A stretch of DNA of 64,000 bases from Promerops cafer (taxonomy: Eukaryota; Chordata; Aves; Passeriformes; Nectariniidae): the NCBI GenBank assembly GCA_013398275.1, contig VZSE01001746.1, positions 192,638-256,637 of the forward strand, in the 5' to 3' direction. Position 1 is the stretch's first letter; each line of letters begins with the position of its first letter. Shown in pieces: positions 61,251 through 64,000 of this stretch. The notes under the pieces are model-generated. The model saw only the letters and a list, made by a program, of their open reading frames with translations. It was not told the DNA's origin and searched no databases. A program made the position numbers and the translations under genes.

Positions 61251-61767
61251 AGCAAACCTAAAAGTAGCATTGTGGTCTAAAATGTGTTTTTACTGGCCTC
61301 AGAATCTACCTTCATTTCGTACTGTAGAACCATACCAGGTAATTAAACTTAACTTCATCACTCGTCATGGTTGGTTAAAACATGAGAGAGATGTAGTTTA
61401 AACCACAGTATTTCCAAGCAGTATTTTAATAGGTCTCTTCACAGAGAACTGTTTTCAGGTGCACGTTGACTTCCTACTTAAATCTCCAAGTGATATGCGA
61501 GCACTTGGAATTTGTACTTTTTTTGTATAGAAAAACAAATACTTTATGGGATTTTTGAGCAATATGTTATTTCATGTGTGAGTATTACAGAGTTGCTATG
61601 GCTTCTCTGTTTTTTCAGTGGTTTTTTTCTCTGTAAAGGAGCTACCAACAACTTCAAAAATACTCTAAATCTTTTTCATTTCACCAAATACGTGTTTTTA
61701 ATATGGTGCTAACTTCATCATTTAGGTCAGTATAAAATATAAAATGTGAAACATAATCATAATGGTC

Positions 61768-61905
61768 AAGAAAAAAAAAATCCCCAACAACAGACAAACA
61801 AAAGACCCCCTATACAAACCAACTCCCCCAAAATCCCAACCAAACAGGAAAAAAAAAATAGAAAAATAAAAAACCCATACCACAAAAAACCAATGGCTTA
61901 AAAGA
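61768..61905. repeat. A/C-rich low-complexity tract
   Basis: Runs of AAAAA and CCCCA/CAAA words over about 135 bp with almost no T or G, inside the ZBTB34 3' UTR. Confidence 0.9.
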
Positions 61906-62914
61906 CCTCAAAAGCATGGACTGGCAAACACTACTGTTTAACATTCTACCTGAATTCTACCTGATGAACAGAATTAATTATTAGTCACATACTTCTTTAG
62001 AATGCAGGTTTTATATTACTGGGTCTTATGTTTGTTTAGCTGATACTGAAAATGCATTTGTGAACGTGCTGTTTAACTCCCAAAAATTAGAAAATAAAAG
62101 CTCATTTCTAAATTATTGTAAAGAAAAAGGTAGGTTTGCTATCTTGTAAAACTTTCTGTTCCCTGTGAAGCTGGGGCATATTTGTGCAGTGGCTTTATTA
62201 AATACACTAGTTCTTAATATTGTGACACTCTGCAATAAGAATTAATGTCTCAAACATAGATTTACACTATAACCCCCACCTGCTCCATTTGGAGCAGTTT
62301 CAGTAAAATTGAGTACATAATTTGCCTCATTGTCCTAAAACTGCCTAAATAAAGAGGCAGGGGGTGGGGAGATGTTTCTCTCCTTGAAGCAACAACAGAA
62401 ATTTTGTTTCCAGTAAGGGAAGGGATAGTCTGTGTCTAAGGCAGGTAGTCTGTATGTTTACCCACCTAAAAACATGGTGTTTCTGATACAGTTTTTTCCT
62501 CGAGTGTTTGTTTTAAGTAAATAAATGCAAAAAGTGTGTTTTGGTAAATTAAGTTTTGAGACATGCAAAATCCAAGAAATGTACAGTTATTCTTAACCCT
62601 TTATCTTGAACCTGTGCTGTTGTGCCTTTGGTGTGACTTTTTCCCTGGAAGGATGACTTGAGGATAGCAGGATATGGGTACAAATTTATATTTCTTGAAT
62701 TTCTCTGTGTCACAATCTTAGCATTATTTAAATCTCGTTCTTTGTATTTGTAAATGTTTTAAAATGGTTTGAGTTTACCAAAGAGTGACTTATCCAAAAT
62801 CGTCTCAGACAAAAGCAAACAAAGAAACAACATCGTGTTGATTGTACAGGTTCAGGTTCAAAACGTTGTAACAGACTGTTGGGGGGCAGGAAATTATCCC
62901 TGTTTCTCCAAGCC

Positions 62915-63090
62915 GTGACTGCGGCGCGCAAGTCCCTCCCCGCGCGGGCGGTGTCCTTGCCTCCAGCCATAGAGCAGCTCCGCGGGCCACCGCGCCCTGG
63001 CAGCAGCAGGGCCACCGCGCCCTGGCACACCGCGGGGTGCCGGCAGCAGCAGTGCCGCACACGCGGGGCAGGCCCTGCTGCACTTTGTCA
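62915..63090. promoter_or_regulatory. Isolated GC/CpG-rich island in the ZBTB34 3' region
   Basis: About 175 bp of CpG-dense DNA lie within AT-rich 3' UTR sequence. It contains a 19-bp direct repeat, GGGCCACCGCGCCCTGGCA, at 62984-63002 and 63009-63027. Possible explanations are an insertion, a GC-biased minisatellite or a small downstream promoter island. I could not identify an exon. Confidence 0.4.
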
Positions 63091-63456
63091 CCAGCCGAGT
63101 GAGCCAAGGGCGGAAACACTGTACAGTGTCTCGTGTCTGTGCAGTTCTCAGCACAGAGCTGTTACACATTTCATTTACAATAAATGCAGAAGTCAGTAAA
63201 ATATGTGAAGAAATATTTGACAGCAAAATAAGTAATGATATTATACAGGCTGGTTCATAATTGAGTCTCTTCTTAATCTACCTTTTTAATTCTAGACAAA
63301 TGTGAAAACAGTGACAGTGTCCTTTCCTCTAGATGCTTAACCTATTCTGATAAACTGTGAAAATAATGGATTTTATACCTTTGCTAATGTTTCTGGTTTA
63401 AAGCTATTATTTTAGTTTCCTTTATCCGTTATCTTCCATATTATTTCTTTTAAACT

Positions 63457-63489
63457 TGTAAATACATTTAGAAAATAGCTTTGTAAATA
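63457..63489 (+). promoter_or_regulatory. Two Pumilio-type elements TGTAAATA
   Basis: TGTAAATA at 63457-63464 and 63482-63489 match the PUM recognition sequence UGUANAUA, 25 nt apart. They are meaningful only if the ZBTB34 transcript extends this far. Confidence 0.35.
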
Positions 63490-63748
63490 CTTACAGTGTA
63501 TAAAAAGTTCGGTTTGGTTGCTAAGGCCTCGAGATTGGCTCTGCTTTTTGAGTGTGAAACCTTTCTGTAGCATAAAGGATACTGTCAGTTCACTGTCAGC
63601 AGGGTAGACTGTATGCCTAAAGTGAGACAGTTAATGCAGTCTTCCCCCGCATAAATTCATGTTTTATGCTGAAGCCTTTGGTTTACTTTTAGACAAAACA
63701 ATGAGGCCTCTAAATATGTTTAGGCTGAATTATGAGAACAACAACAGG

Positions 63749-63754
63749 AATAAA
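63749..63754 (+). terminator. ZBTB34: Distal poly(A) signal AATAAA, ZBTB34 (candidate)
   Basis: The last canonical hexamer in the window, in GGAATAAAATC context. If used, the 3' UTR is about 3.45 kb and includes the Pumilio-type pair. Alternatives lie upstream or past the window end. Confidence 0.35.
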
Positions 63755-63793
63755 ATCAAGGGCTGGGAAAATATTGAATAAGCTTTACCTTTA

Positions 63794-63814
63794 AATATAT
63801 ATATATATATATAT
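63794..63814. repeat. (TA)n microsatellite
   Basis: About 10 AT units. Confidence 0.95.
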
Positions 63815-64000
63815 TATTTGAATTTTTGTATTAGTTTACTGTGATTCTTTTATTGTCATTTTTCTAAACAGGTTTCACATGAAACCATTGAAAGGGACTC
63901 AAATATGCAACACCTAATCTATTTTCCAAGGGAATTTTACCCTTGAATGGTGCTTTTTGACTGGTCAGGGTTATTTATTAAATTTTATATTTGAAAGTAT

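Larger units (their letters stand above)
60315..64000 (+). other. ZBTB34: ZBTB34 3' UTR (probable; end not certain)
   Basis: AT-rich, gene-free sequence with many AATAAA signals (62093, 62348, 62520, 63179, 63749) and AT-repeat hairpins. The real end could be any of these or beyond the window. A GC-rich island at 62915-63090 interrupts it. No coding frame is supported. Confidence 0.5.

Overview
This is vertebrate nuclear DNA, almost certainly from a bird. It has intron-containing genes with CpG-island promoters, long AT-rich 3' UTRs, several 3'-truncated CR1 LINE fragments, and a solo LTR of a widespread avian ERV family. CR1 plus that LTR point to a bird. The A/C-rich low-complexity tracts would fit a neoavian or passerine genome, but I cannot name the species. 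There is one 59-base assembly gap (12186-12244) and single ambiguous bases at 41979 and 52083.

Layout. Positions 1 to about 41.3 kb hold no gene I can support: every reading frame is short and lacks a recognisable domain. In mammals the order LMX1B - ZBTB43 - ZBTB34 - RALGPS1 is all on one strand, so this stretch is probably the LMX1B-to-ZBTB43 intergenic region. It carries microsatellites, a (CAGTCACCTG)5 array, a minus-strand solo LTR with an internal 124-bp tandem repeat, one CR1 fragment, a CpG-rich patch next to the assembly gap, and AT-rich segments with clustered homeodomain-type sites that may be regulatory.

From about 41.3 kb to the end lie two complete, paralogous, same-strand BTB/zinc-finger genes. 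ZBTB43 has a CpG-island promoter, a non-coding first exon ending at 41952, a possible alternative 49-bp 5' exon at 42553-42601, a single coding exon (CDS 44087-45481, 464 aa) and a 3' UTR probably reaching about 50.4 kb. ZBTB34 has a CpG-island promoter at about 51.8-52.4 kb, a 6-kb intron carrying three CR1 pieces, a single coding exon (CDS 58815-60314, 499 aa) and a long 3' UTR that runs to, or past, the window end.

Function. Both proteins have an N-terminal BTB dimerisation/corepressor domain, an acidic disordered linker with SUMO-type motifs, and three C-terminal zinc fingers, so both are predicted nuclear DNA-binding repressors. Their head-to-tail placement and near-identical BTB cores fit an old tandem duplication. 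I found no novel multi-gene system. The points most worth checking are the 5' UTR architecture of ZBTB43 (a spliced uORF, an overlapping start codon 5 nt upstream and a candidate alternative exon), the tandem expansion inside the LTR, and the homeodomain-site clusters in the LMX1B-side intergenic DNA.
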